Origin: Sinonovacula constricta
Taxonomy: Eukaryota > Mollusca > Bivalvia > Cardiida > Solecurtidae
Length of the DNA stretch: 64,000 nt
NCBI GenBank assembly: GCA_007844125.1
Contig: CM017561.1
Span: 32,946,700-33,010,699, forward strand
Reading direction: 5' to 3'
Each line of letters begins with the position of its first letter. Position 1 is the stretch's first letter. The notes under the pieces are model-generated. The model saw only the letters and a list, made by a program, of their open reading frames with translations, did not search any database and was not told the DNA's origin. A program made the translations under genes and the position numbers. Shown one piece after another: positions 22,587 to 37,985 of this stretch.

Positions 22587-25533
22587 TGTTCTTGCAGCAA
22601 TGTAAGTTTACATGTCCTTGTTGTTTTTTAAATATCATTTTAACATTGTCAGTATTTGAAGGAAAAGGTATACAACTTGTTTCATTTTCTTTGCAAATGT
22701 ACAAAACAAAAAATGTATGTTTTTTGTTCCTTGTTAAACTGTTTCTGTAATGCTTAAATTTAAATGGCAGCTATGCCGATTTTGCAGATAATGGACTATT
22801 GTTGTCAATGAATTAAATAATCAATTAGTAAATAATGTACCCAAATGGGTAAATGACTTCAAAATAATAAGGCAGAAAACATAAAACTAGACAAAAGATT
22901 TGCTCGTTAACATTAGTCAAAGAATAAAAATATTGACTGTTACACTCAAGCACTCAAAAGTTTATATGTGAAAAATTGTTTTCTTGTGTCTATGGCTGCC
23001 TTGGATACATTTGAGACTGGTGTTATGCTTGCTGTCCGATTTCATTTCCACACTTATGTTCATACACATATATATAGACACATTGGCTTAAGTAAACAGA
23101 TGAGACGAGAGCAAGCAGGCAAGTTTTCTGTTGCTGCTGAGAAACCAAACATTGACAGATGTTTATACTGTTGACCATTATGATAATGTCCCTCGATGAT
23201 AACTGTATATTGCTCTTTTATTTAGAAAGTAAATTAAATTCAAAAGCTCTCCTTGCTATTTGAAATATTTATTCAAAATATATAATAAATCTTTGACATG
23301 TGGCAATCTATTAATTAGCTTTTTCTGCCTGATTCTTGTTTTTTAACCAACATCTGAAAGTAAATTGTTAAAAATGGGTTACATTGATCAATATATTTAA
23401 ATTTTTCTCACCTTATTTGGACACCTTTGTGATTTCCTTTTCTTTTTGCTGTATATCAATGAATTGTTAATGTTTGAATTTAGATACACATCAATAGAAG
23501 CACTTCTATCAAGACCTGCCTACCTTTTTCTCTACCCTCCAACTTACTTTCAACCATGCTTGTCAGTAAGTTGGATGTCCAATCTATCGTGCTGTGTTAA
23601 GGTGGAAGTCCAAGTTGTATTTGTCCTTAAAATGAAACTCACGTGTGTAATATTTGCATGTTGGTTTTGTTGTTGTTTAAATGAGATAAAGTATTATGTT
23701 CTTTTTCATTATTTGCTTTAAATCAGCTTTTCGGTTTACAAATAATTTCGAAACAAGATTTCATGTTACCTAAATTTAATGTCTACATTTTTATGAACTA
23801 ATTGTTCACTTAGAAATTATATATAAAATATCTCAATTTGATCAAATAAATAAGAATTACAGATTTGAATATTATTTAATTATAGTCAGTTAGTTAGAAA
23901 AACACAATGAATATGGTTTGTTCATATAGACTATCAGGAGAAATCACATTCAATAATTATTTTTGTTTTTACAAGGAATGATACTTTGTTGTTATGTTGT
24001 TTTGACAAAGTGATTGCAATTAAATATTTCCTAAGTAAAATTTTGTTTTTATTATGATTCCATTGAACATATATTCATTGAAATTTTCTTTCAAGTATTC
24101 TGCACCATTGTTGCCAAGAATTTCACACCCTATTGTGGGACTAACATGTTCTATGTGGTAATTCAATTTCATCTAACCCAGGCTAGATGGGCATATTTCC
24201 TCCTTATGACTGGCATGTAGACCCATTGATTTACGCTTAATTTAAGATATAAATATGTACGGTAGTATATTAGGTGATTTGGGTATGTGACATATAATGT
24301 TAAATAAAAGTATGCATATATTTGTTTCAATTTCAACAAAAAGTTTGGTATTAAATCATTAATATTTTAATGAACATTCATTAGAGTATCAAAATTAACA
24401 AAACGAAATCACTAATTACTAAGAAAAATGCATTTATAAAGTAATTAAGTTTCAATTATCAGAGTACTTTCGGTAAATCCTGTTACCGGACCTACTGTGC
24501 CTGGTTCCACACTAGATACTGTACCAGGGCATTCTTCCTCTTGACATGATAAACTGCCTTTACATGTACTTATTTATTGTTATTTGTTAGAACAAACCAA
24601 CATAAGTATTGTCATATTGGCAACTCCATCTCATTATTGGTTGAGGAAGACCTCAGGTTTATGTCTGAGTAGAACCACCGGCACACTACAAATTTGCACT
24701 TTATAAACCATTAAACATTTTTGATGCAAGTGAGGCTATGTATTATTGTAATTAAAGACCAATTTAATATATTTAATAATATTTAAATCATAAAGCATAC
24801 ATAATTGAGACCGGACCTGGTAGCACAGTCAATAGAGTGTACGAGAGGCCCCGGGTTCAATCCCGGGCCGCGACATACCAAAGTCGTTAAAATGGTAGTA
24901 GTATTGCTCCCTTTGCTAAAGCTCAAGCAAATATAAGGGTAATTCCATGACTGGTTGGCCCGGTGTCAGGATAATGTGACTGGGTGTGGTATCATTCCAG
25001 GTGTTTATGGCATGCTGTACACAGTGAACGCAACACTATATCTGCTTCAAGTGGACAACATTTCCAGATAACTGAAATACTGTTGGTTGGACGATAAACC
25101 CAATAAACATACATGATGGATAAATGGATAGAAAACAAAACATATATTTTACTATTATAATTGTTTAAATTACCCTTTATGTAATAGTGGCCAAATCTGT
25201 ACAGGGATACATCTGTTTTTTATTGAAGAGCATGCCATGATAGCTGCTTACAACATTTAGCAATACAGTTAGATATTTTAGATGTAATAAATTTAAGAAC
25301 TTTATATTAATACTTCATTTTAATAGACTGTTTAGCATTTAATAAGTATAAGAAACATTAACATACACATGTTTTAACTTGTTTTTATAATCGTAATTAG
25401 TAGATGCATATCAGTGTTGGTCACTGAAATGTTACATTTTCGTGCAAACATTAAACATAGTGTGTTTTAACTTGGTGTTGTTCTGTAAATAGACACACAT
25501 CACTTTGATCATTTCTAAAACACTACTAAAACA
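22587..25533. other. CBLL1 3' UTR and convergent intergenic region
   Basis: AT-rich. AATAAA occurs at 22923 and 24304 among others. The SINE at 24806 is the only element recognised. The 3' UTR of the EF-hand gene lies at the right end on the minus strand. Confidence 0.6.
24806..25110 (+). mobile_element. tRNA-derived SINE (family C)
   Basis: Head GACCGGACCTGGTAGCACAG then CCCCGGGTTCAATCCCGGGC, giving A- and B-box-like segments with a shortened anticodon arm. Tail ACTGTTGGTTGGACGATAAA then CCCAATAAACATA. Confidence 0.7.
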
Positions 25534-28105
25534 TTACACATTCGTGTAGCCCCACGGCACTTGATCATATTCTTCTTTGCTGACCACACCATCTCCTGCA
25601 ATATAGAAGCAAAACAAGAAAAACGTTGATGAAAAGCATCAAAGACGACGCAGAAGTATGTATTGTACCAGTAAGAGAAATAATGGCAAAAATAAAATGA
25701 AACATAAATGTAGAGGCAGAAGGTTGAATTGTACATAAGCAGAATATGACGAACCGTATTTCGGATTACCGCTTAGATCCTATGAGTTAACATGCTGGTT
25801 ACATGACACTCCAGGGCAATCAGCAAACGTGATCACAGAAGACTTCGCACTTCAGCACTTAAGTTCAGAAAGACGTCAACGTTATACTATGACCTCTTAA
25901 TGGTGATATTCCACAGTTTGCATGTATCAAATACACGTAGCAACATCTGACCCCTGTTTAGGGGTTTTTGTGCATAGTTTCTGCAGAAAATCTAACTCTT
26001 ACTCTAACATAAGCAATGGCGATTTTTAACACTACGTCCATTAAAAGATAATGCCACTCGTTGAAAATCATACTCAATGTTCATTCTTTCGTAATTATTC
26101 GTGGCACAGACAGGAAAAAAACCACACTTGTAATGACGATTGGAGTGTTATGCTTCACTTTCCTTATAGATGTAGAACACCAATAAAGAGAGTTTCGCGG
26201 GATCAGTTTGAGTATCAATCATTTTTGGGGGTTGTTTGAGGAAAAAAGTTTTGGTTGGAATCGTCGAAAAAGCACCGTTAACCTGTTAATCACGTCTGCA
26301 AATAATGTATATTCAGGTCAGCTAATTCCCGTTGGAAGCCGTCAGACCTACACTATTAGCCGATATGTATAATTACCCATAGAGCGCTAATTAGCGAACA
26401 ACTTAGAATTACTGGGTTGTCGGAAAATAATTGTGTTATACTTGGTACACGTGTATGTTGTCCTTCGAAAAGTTTATTCTTTTCACAAACGCCAAATAGT
26501 CCAATGTCTAAAGTCTACGTCTATTCGACCAAAAGTGCCAAAATTTCAAATGTTCTTGGGCACACTCAGGTCACGATAATGGAGCCCACCCCACAAAACA
26601 GACACACAAAACAATAAAAAAAAGAGACACAAAAACAACAAAACGGAAAAATCAACACACAAAACAACAACATCAAGACATCAAATTGTTCTGACGTGTT
26701 TCCAGTGTTGCCTTTGTACAGAAGCATGTTAAAGAAAAAATGTACCTGTATAGATGACAGGATGAGGTTCATGTTAGAATAAAATCTAGAGAATAATTTC
26801 CAGCGAGAGTTCAACAGCGAGCTGGCAAGGTAGATTAATTCATCAAGACCCAATGCGTGTGTGGGTTGCATGAGGTAAATTCATAAATACCTTGTTTATT
26901 ACGACAAATTATTATGTTTACTAGGTTAATTATGACGAAAATGCACCATTTTCGCACTTATAAATGCTATAGCTTAACATATGTCAAACTTGTGTACATA
27001 TCTGTAAGAGCGCTATGTCGGAGAAACAATAAAATATAAACTTATTTTCAGGTTAACAAGAATAGACTTTTTTATTCACTCAGGAAAATACGTTTATTTT
27101 TACAGTTAAAATACCATTTTTAATTTTTGCAAGATACTTAGGATCAGAAAGCGAGAAGAAAAACAAATACCATCTAGATCCGAGGCTTGGAATGCCTTTC
27201 GCACGTTAGCTGCCCTCCCAGTCACGTGAATTAGCTCTCTCAACGTCACGTGACCATCCTTGTTGACGTCATAAAGGGAAAATTGGGTAATAAAGCTTTT
27301 GATTGGATAAAATGGCACTTCTTCCTCTGGTTTGACGTCCTGAAAATAACAAAATTTACAGGAAAATTATATTTTTCGGGAACATATTGTTCCCATGTAT
27401 ATTTCCTATAGGAAGTGTGGAGGGCATAACACATATATTGCCATGTGCATCGAATCTTCGTAAACACTGTATTCCGTTGAAATTACTATTTAAAACCAGA
27501 GTAAACAGAACTTTACTTAGCTGGAGTCCCGCCAAACGATTTCCAGTAGCCTAAAGCAGAGACCTTGAGTTTTTTCATTAATTAAGGATTGATTTATGTA
27601 GCATGGAAGAAGAGGATGCGCGCCTTTAGGTTTGGGCTAAACACAATATGTGAAGATCTAACGATGAGAGCAACCAATCGCCAAATGTGAATAATTATCA
27701 TTATGATTGCATTGGTAAAATCAAGACGTGACTGCAAACGTGACTGCACAGTTAGGTACATCAGAAGGTACATTTAGTCATCTTGTTCATCCAAAAGGAA
27801 CGTGGCAGAACTTATTTTTCAGATGTGTACGCATTCGAAGATACATCTACGTGGTCTTGAAACATGTTAATAAATGGTCAATGTTGAAGAATATGGCCGA
27901 GCTAAGTGTTCCCTTATCTTTGTTTTACCTGCGAACTTTGATAAAATCCATGTTGGTCTTCGATATGTCCAGACTTCTGACTGGGTTCACGCGCCCTAAC
28001 GCGAACTCTATATCCACCAGGATGCCTTTGGTGGCTCTGTGCATCAAACGCTCCAGAACTTCCAAGTAGCACAATTATGGAAACAATACAAAACGATTTA
28101 TTCAT
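25534..28105 (-). CDS. Small secreted EF-hand calcium-binding protein
   Basis: Three exons: 27929-28105, 27171-27339 and 25534-25595, joining in phase to 135 residues. Residues 1-19 (MNKSFCIVSIIVLLGSSGA) form a clear signal peptide. A basic, glycine-containing stretch follows (GYRVRVRAREPSQK). Two canonical EF-hand loops are present: residues 83-94 (DVNKDGHVTLRE) and 113-124 (DLDGDGVVSKEE), each with Asp at 1, 3 and 5, Gly at 6 and Glu at 12. The second loop is split by an intron after DLD plus one base. The protein ends WGYTNV. It is probably a secreted or ER-lumen calcium binder; no orthologue name is recognised. The gene is convergent with CBLL1 and in the same direction as the cadherin gene. 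Confidence 0.85.
25901..26277. mobile_element. TTAA-flanked MITE, copy 5
   Basis: Left end TGGTGATATTCCACAGTTTG after TTAA (25897-25900); right end AAAGCACCG before TTAA (26278-26281). The internal GGAGTGTTATGCTTCACTTT and ACACCAATAAA match the other copies. At 377 bp it is shortened. It lies in an intron of the EF-hand gene. Confidence 0.65.
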
Positions 28106-28812
28106 ATTTGTTTATAACAGTCGATGTTTGAATATGCGCACAATATTCCCACAAGTAAGACACGTTTTTTTTCAATTTGCTGTAGTAAATTCCAGAAGAT
28201 AGTCGATAAGAACTCTCCTTCCGTGAAGTTTATCAACAATCTATTTCACTTTATGGGCTGCCGATTTAACTCTTGCACATTCCACCATCTTCACACCGTT
28301 CGGTTAAGTTGTGTGTATATCTCGACGTATTCAGACGTAACACTCAAATAAAACATAAATCTATTTTACACCCAGGTGTGAAAAGCCATCTCGTTATTCA
28401 AACGCTGGAATGCTGCGGGTCTGCATTGAATGCATATGTAACGCTTTAATTTAATTGCAAAATGATTCATTGCTTAATGACAATATTAAGCCGACACACG
28501 AGGTCATTCATCTGAAACGCAAAATGTACGTATTTTGACACAAATGAGAACGTGTTTTTGTTTGTTGTTTTTTTGTTGTTGTTTTTTTGCAATGACAACA
28601 ACATCAACGAATACATTCTCCTCGTTATCTACCAACTTCTAATACAATGTTTATAGTTACTACCACTTCTACCACGACCAATACTTCTTTATATTAAAAT
28701 ATAATGTATGGTCTATTCAATGAAAATTCTTGATATAACAAACCATATAAAACAAACAAATTATTTAGCAATACATACATCATGTATGTATTCGTGAATT
28801 GAAGTACATATA

Positions 28813-28816
<4 letters not shown>

Positions 28817-28908
<92 letters not shown>

Positions 28909-28990
28909 CTCTGTCTGTCTGTCTGTCTCTGTCTGTCTGTCTGTCTGTCTGTCTCTGTCTCTCTCTCTGTCTGTCTCTCTCTCTCTCTCA
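28817..28990. repeat. (CT)n / (GTCT)n polypyrimidine microsatellite
   Basis: About 77 nt of pure CT, then TG, then GTCT/CT mixtures. The minus-strand frame through it (RERERE) is a product of the repeat. Confidence 0.95.
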
Positions 28991-29738
28991 TTACACCTAC
29001 AATGTATTAAAAACGCATTAGACTATATGTGTTAAAATGTACTTTCTATGAAGGTCTGCCAAGCATATGAAATGCAGGAAATGGCACTATTTGGCTTTAA
29101 GATGTCAACACTCTTCCTGTGGGAGAATGCCTTCAAAATGACTAACACTATTCGTATTAATTGATTCTCGCTCGCTTAATTTGACCCCTCCCTTTATCCC
29201 ATGAAAAAATATAAGTATAGATTTGTCGCTGAGAATACAAACATTTATGTTTTGGGGTGGTGGGGTGGGGTGGGATTTAACAGCTTATCAAAATGCAGGA
29301 AATGGCTATATTTGGCGTGCTCTTTCAATTAGGACCCCACCCACACACACTCCCCGAAAAAATCCTACATCCGCCCCTGTTTAAAACTACACTCTCGATT
29401 AGCAAACTCTGTATTGGTCCAAAAATATTACATAATTGACCTCGAGCCAACCAGTATATTGTTTATGACTGGCGTTACACATTTCTTATTATCCAACCCT
29501 CACGACACAATCTTTAGAAGGGCATGTTCACATGCATGCAACCAATAGTTAGTTATTCTAGTCGTAAGGAGTTTGAATTTCATAGAGCCAAAAGACTAGT
29601 ATAGTAAACATGACAACAGACCGCTTTTGTATAGAAAGTGTGCTTTTCTTATGTCATTGAATGTTTTGCTTAAGAAGAAAACGTCGTAATAAAAAGACGT
29701 GCAACTTCCGTTTGTTAAGCTTTAATAGACCCATAAAT

Positions 29739-29911
29739 GTCTACGCCAATATCACGTTGAAAGCCCAAATGACTTAGCCCAAATAAGTAATTGGATGGGT
29801 GACCGCCTGGGAATGCCGGGTGCTGTCTACGCTCATGTTACGTTGAAAGCACGTCGAGCCCAAATAAGTAGTTTGATGGGTGACCGCTTGGGAATACCGA
29901 GTGCTGTAGAC
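29739..29911 (+). pseudogene. Two fused, internally deleted 5S rRNA copies
   Basis: Copy 1 (29739-29830) and copy 2 (29825-29911) each start GTCTACG, keep ATATCACGTTGAAAGC or its variant, lose about 38 nt of the centre, and keep GATGGGTGACCGC(C/T)TGGGAA and the GTGCTGT(C/A)(T/G)AC end. They overlap by GTCTAC. Copy 2 is followed by TTTTT. The deletion removes much of box A, so these are pseudogenes or 5S-derived SINE heads. Confidence 0.85.
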
Positions 29912-31634
29912 TTTTTCATTTTGTATGAAAGTTTTGTTAATTTTATTTTTGCAAAGAATAAAGAAAATATCAAGTGCTAAAACAAAAGATTCCATTGATA
30001 AAAATACTGTTTTACAATAATTAGAAACAGAACGATCTCTGTATTTTTTACAAGCCATCTCTTCAACTTGTGTTCGTTTAATTCCCTTTTCAATTATAAT
30101 TTGGTATAATTGTTAAATATCATTTCTTCTGTTTCCTTTTCTCTTTCTTAAACGCTCTCGTTCCAAGTCTCTCGTGTTCAGTCTCCGCTGTTCACTTCCT
30201 CTGCGCATTCATGCTCTACAAGTATTAACAAAGGGTGGAACTACCAAGCGCATGCGTGGACTATTCTTTATTATAAAATCGGGAAAAGTTTCATGTTTTG
30301 ATACGGGCTCCATCATTACCGAATAGTTTTACTTATTATGCTATGTATTGCTTAAAACTATGCATTTCAGCCAAAGACTGCTATGTGTTGCTTAAAACTA
30401 TGCATTCGTGCCAAAGACTGTTTTGGGCACAGTGTGCAAAAGTATACCGCCATCACTGTAGACTATGGGTTTTGTTGTTGTTGTTGTTTTCTCCGCAAGT
30501 ATAGTTTAATAACGACATTCTGAACTCCTGAACATATTTCAGTTAGCATTGATGTGTTCATTTCATACACCATAATGTATTTATAAACGACATTTAACTG
30601 TTTTAATAATCTATGAAATCTTCAGCCTAACAAGAATGAGCAAACTTCCTTTTGTCGTTTTGTGGATTATATAATTTATGTTCATTTAAAAAACAAATAC
30701 CTTATTGCCAGAGCAAGCACAGTGAAAACTACATGTATTTATATTCTCGGATATTTCTTCATGTGTCTTCGTTCGTACGAGTTCTTTATTTCTTTATTTT
30801 AAAACTCCTAATAAACTCCTATAACTATTCTTGGTGAATAATCGTCACAGTGACTAACACACTCAATGTATCAAAACTCTACCAACGCCGCAAATCCTTT
30901 TTTAAAGAAATTTCGCAAGTAGGCCTACCTTAAATTTTAGGTACTATTTAGGTACTATTTTGTTAATGGGAGAGAATCATGATACGCATTAAGTTTCAAT
31001 CCTTTTTCGAAGTTTTGTATCGTTTAGGTTGTGTATCGAAAATACTTAACGTAAAGTATGTTTAAATTAGTTAGACAGCCGGTCAATTTTAAAATACTTA
31101 CACACGAGAGGGAGAAAAAAGTAGGGCAATTGCTAACTTGAGATGAAGATTTCAAAAGTTTTGGCAGTTTACAATTCAGACAACAAAATTAAAACACATA
31201 CTAAACCCCTATTATTCATGTTATTGAAAAGTAGTTTTAGTGTTTGATTGCTTTGCTTAAAGTAACACACACACGCACGCACACACACAAACAAAATGCC
31301 GAGGTTTTACCATAGGCGAGCACAGGTCTGTTGGAAAATCTTTCTATATGAAAGTTCGCGCCCCGAAGTGAGAGGCTGAGGATTTAATTTTAACAAAGGT
31401 CGCGATGAACCTAAGGGAAAATACCCGCTATAGATGAGTTTAATTTGTTTATGGTCTTAAGACTAAAACGAGTTTGATCAAGGATACAACTTAATGGTTA
31501 GCTAAATAATATAAATATAATTCGTAAAAGAAATCAACCCACTACCAAGACATGGTCTAAGATAGCTGACTGTCTGACTACTTTCTTCGTTTATTCTTAT
31601 ACCGTAAATGGTTATTATCAGTCAAAACATTTTA

Positions 31635-34600
31635 TCAGAAATCAATATTCTTGTTGTTGACTAGTTTAGGCGTTGAAACCAATACGTTTGTAGATACGTC
31701 TGAAGCCTTCGACGTTCTCGGCTCGGACACGAAGGTTGTCTTGCGTGTGTTTTGTCGGTCAAGCGCCGGACTGTTGTTCACTGAGCCATTGGCGTGTCGT
31801 ATAGATGCCGCGGAAACCCTCTTGAAGTCTGAGATTGCCCATGGCTTCCAGCTGCCGACCTTTGACTGCTTGGTCATTGGCACGATACCTGACAATGACA
31901 ACATCGACCGGTTATCCGGACAGTCCGATAGAATATCTGACAGCAAGGTTGAAGTCGAAAATGACCGCTTGATGTTCTGCTCGCTTATTGCTGCTTGGCT
32001 TGCAGATCGGTATTTTTTGCTGTAAATTGTCTCCATTTCCGAACGAGTTTTGACAGAACGGTTAGAAACGTTTGTGCGAGTTGAGTGTAGACTGTTCTTG
32101 CGTCTTGCTTCGTCTGACATTGTTGGGGTTTTCGAATACGATAAAGTATAAATCGAGTTATTGAGTACATTAGACTTTGCATCCGATGGAGGCATTCTGT
32201 TTACAATTCTATTCTTTCGGAGGCGTACTATGCATTCAAAAGATCGTGCAAGTATATACATTAACAATCCTAACATGATCAACATTAAATACACAGATGA
32301 GACGACCCAAACGATATTTTCAGGCATGTCGAGAAATGTTTGCTGCTGTGGGATGAAAGTGGAGATTACTGTTGTATAGTTCCCCGGAAGAACCACCACT
32401 GTCACTGGCGCGGTATCAGCATTCCGGTTGTGGTCTTCCGCCTTCACACTAAACTTGAACAGCGAGCCAATGACAACATCGCTCAAATTCTTAACTAAGT
32501 ACACAGTACCGTTCTTGTCAATAATAAAATCATCCTCATACCCCACGGTGTAATAGATGATCTTGCTGTTTGCTGGCGTGGTGTCGATATCTAGTGCTTT
32601 CGTTTGGCCAAGAACTGAAAATACTGGAAGGTCCTTTGTGGCAACAAAAAGGTAACTAGTTAATTGAAAGTCTGGGCTATTATCGTCACTGTCGCGAATG
32701 GTTATGTTTACGGGCACCGTTGCTTTTAAACCCTTGTTGTCGGTTGCCGTAACATTGCAATAAATTGTATGTTCTGGAGTACCATAAGCGTCAACGTCAA
32801 AACCATAAGTTTGTGTCAAATCCGCCGTCTTTTCGTCGATGGAAACTAGGTCGGTTTCATTGCCGCAATGGATGCTGTACAGAATGGCATCGTTCTTGTC
32901 AGCATCTTTTGCTTTCATCTCAGACTTAGCCTTAGCTCCCGGGCGACCTTCATCCGTGTATATTGTATAACGATCATGTGTGAATAAAGGCGGTTCGTTA
33001 ATGTCAACAATGGAAACTCTTAACGATCCTTTGTCGCTGTCTTTGCCATCCGACACAGTAACTTCTATTTTAACATTTTTAATCTTGGAGGCCTCGTAGT
33101 CGATTGGCATTGCTGCTGTAATCAAGCCAGTTGTCTCATTTAATAAGAAGTACATATTCATGTTTGAGGGGTGCGTCTTCATCATAAACTGCAATGCATC
33201 GTCCTTGTCTTGGTCCACAACGGATACTTGGTAAATAAATGTTCCTGCTTCAGCATTTTCGTGCATACTTTCCATGACTATAGGATCTGCAGGAAGATTG
33301 GTGATAAACGGTGGTCTGTTTATTCCAGTAATGTTAACGACAAGAAGTTCGGGGCTGCCTGTATTGAAGTTATCACTCACTGAAATTTCCAAGTAGTAGA
33401 TATTGGAGTGTACACTTCTAATGTCGTCGTTGACAAATACTTCCCCTCCACGTGTTAAACCGAATGGACAGTGTGGTGGGTCACACGTCATGTTAAACGA
33501 GACGACGTTATTTTCCCCATCTTGTGCCGATATATAGTAAACCACATCTCCGATAACATCATCGGCCGCGTGAATGACAATACTTGCCGGAAGGTTTGTA
33601 AACGTTGGTACAGAGTTTGGTTCGACATTCACGGTCAGATCCTCCGTGTCAACAGACTTGTCCTCATTACATTGCAAGGTTAGCACGAACGTATCAAGCA
33701 CTGCGTAATTAAGAACTGCAGTGGCTTTTAAAAACACAGTAAATGTTCCATTTACTCGTCTTAGGAGGAACATATTGTTGCCTTCCCTTGGTACGATGCT
33801 TTTGAACCCACAAGAAAGTGGGCCGTCACTCAGAACGGATAACTCTTTCACCAAAACTTCTGTGTTTTGGATATCTTCTCGCACGGAAACGTGATCCGGT
33901 AGATTTTCGATTTGTGGAAATTTGACCTTCACGGTTATTTTAAGTGTTCCTGACGTTGTTGTTCCACAATGATCGGTGAGTGTGAAAGAAAGGATATATT
34001 TTCCCCCCGGAGGAGTAGCTTTGAGAAAAACCTCGCCTGACGAACTGTTAAAATCAAAATGTTCATCAAATGAATCTAGCCGCACTTCAAAATGTGGACT
34101 TGTTTTGTCACTGTGCCAGCCCTCTATAAACACAGTAAACACTTCAAATTTGGGTACAAGGTTGTGTTCTAGTGTTAAATCGCTGTTTAGATTAGCAAAC
34201 TTGATCTGATTAGGCTTTCTTAGAAAAAGCTCAATGGCATAACCGCGCGGTTCTGTCAGTTTGGAACCTGACAAGTCGAGGCTCTCACCAACCTTAGCAA
34301 TAGGGTGAACCTTTTCAGCTATGGCTCCGTGGCCACTCCTTTCCTTCACATATGGCACCATTGACTTCCCCTCGTTGTACCACCCAATCAAATCACCAGA
34401 TTGAACAGCAATTTGATCGTCAACATCTATAGGGAGTTCATACTCATCATTTTCCTCCCCATCTACGAAATATGCACGATTTTCCCCGATCAGTAGATAA
34501 CTGCCGTTGCTAAGCGACCGCCAGACTTGTAACTGGATAGATCCCGCGCTGTTTATGTGTAGGTGCCACTTTTCAATGAATCCACAGCAGGGAATGACAT

Positions 34601-35648
34601 AGGAGGTGTCGTACATAATGGATAGAAGGCCGGTTCCCGGGTCCGCATGATCAGTCATCGTCATGGCTTTGTTCTTACCAACCGCGGTGGTTTTTGAACA
34701 AGAGTCGGCGCTGTCTGGAAACATAAGAGAACAAGGTAAAAAAACATACCACAAAATCATTTAAGATGCACAAATGCCAATCCGCCAACAGAAACATTGA
34801 CGTAAAAACATATAGACATAAAAAAACAACATATACAGCAACATAAGTCTCTCCCATGGGGTGGTATTTGATCTTGTGACGGTCGCATTTTAGGACACTC
34901 CTGACGTGACTGCTTACGTCACTTATTGATATAATATTTACCGTTATGTGATATTGATTTGTAGTAGCTCACAGTATATTCTGGAAAGTTTGTTTGAGCG
35001 ATGCAGCTACGTAGGTGATCCAGATATGTTTAATGGATGTTTTACGTGAGACCTTATTAGACCTACAATACCTAAAAGACCTCATGAGACCGTCAAGACT
35101 TTAAAGACTAGTCGTGACTACATTATTATGACGAGTGTTTTTTTAATTACCGCATTGTGGGAGCATACTTTGGGATTACACTAGATAAAACTGTCCATGA
35201 AGTCCATAAGTTGACAATTTTATAAGGATTTGAAGCAGCTTTAACTTTATTTGATAAACATTATTTATTTTTCTGCTTGTTAAATATCTATATTGTAATA
35301 CATGTAATTTGAAACGTGTATGTCTTTTAAAATATATAATATTGTAAAACTTGTTGCTGGCTATTAACTTCTGTCGCGCCATTGATCATAACAATATCCA
35401 CAACTAATTGTTTAAAAAATATATTTTAGTAAGACAGACAAATGCAAATGTGAAGTTTAAATATAGTTAAAATAACAGCTAAAGTTACTGATAACATGGC
35501 GGTAATGGAGAAACTGAGCAAATAATCACCCCAAATAGTGTGATTTAACTAATTAAATAACAAAGTACAAAGAGCAGATATTATCAAACTTATTAATTAC
35601 AATACCTGAAGGTTTTGTCCAAAAACAGAAAATAAGAAAAGCCGACAT
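31635..35648 (-). CDS. Cadherin-repeat single-pass membrane protein
   Basis: Two exons: a signal-peptide exon 35606-35648 (MSAFLIFCFWTKPS, donor GTATTG) and one large exon 31635-34714 (acceptor TTCCAG), 1040 residues. Residues ~15-160 form a Cys-containing globular region without cadherin motifs. About six cadherin-type repeats follow, recognisable from INRPPFITNLP, VVDQDKDDALQF, DYEASK, DINEPPLFTHDRY, KDADKNDA and DSDDNSPDF. A membrane segment lies at ~812-836 (VWVVSSVYLMLIMLGLLMYI). The ~200-residue Ser-rich, basic cytoplasmic tail lacks an evident catenin-binding motif. The large exon also opens with an in-frame ATG at 34760, but the sequence there reads as polypyrimidine tract plus acceptor, so the upstream start is preferred. 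It is probably a calcium-dependent adhesion or receptor protein; the exact family is not recognised. Confidence 0.82.
34715..35605. other. Cadherin-gene intron 1
   Basis: AT-rich; no recognised element. Confidence 0.55.

Positions 35649-37985
<2,337 letters not shown>

Larger units (their letters stand above)
28106..31634. other. Intergenic region between the EF-hand and cadherin genes
   Basis: Holds the (CT)n tract, the 5S copies, a 36-bp tandem duplication near 30344-30420 (GCTTAAAACTATGCATT twice) and an (AC)n run at 31267. No convincing coding exon was found. Confidence 0.6.

Noticed and set aside
27728..28069. 113-codon plus-strand frame
   Set aside because: Antisense to the signal-peptide exon of the EF-hand gene; a shadow of that coding region.
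28761..28991. Arg/Glu-rich frame (RERERE)
   Set aside because: Translation of the (CT)n microsatellite.
29739..29911. Functional 5S rRNA genes
   Set aside because: About 38 nt of the centre, including much of box A, is missing from both copies.
31651..32025. 124-codon plus-strand frame
   Set aside because: Antisense shadow of the cadherin-gene cytoplasmic tail.
34715..34760. In-frame ATG (MILWYVFLPCS) as the cadherin-gene start
   Set aside because: The stretch reads as a polypyrimidine tract ending in TTTCCAG, and an upstream exon with a better signal peptide joins in phase. It stays a minor alternative.
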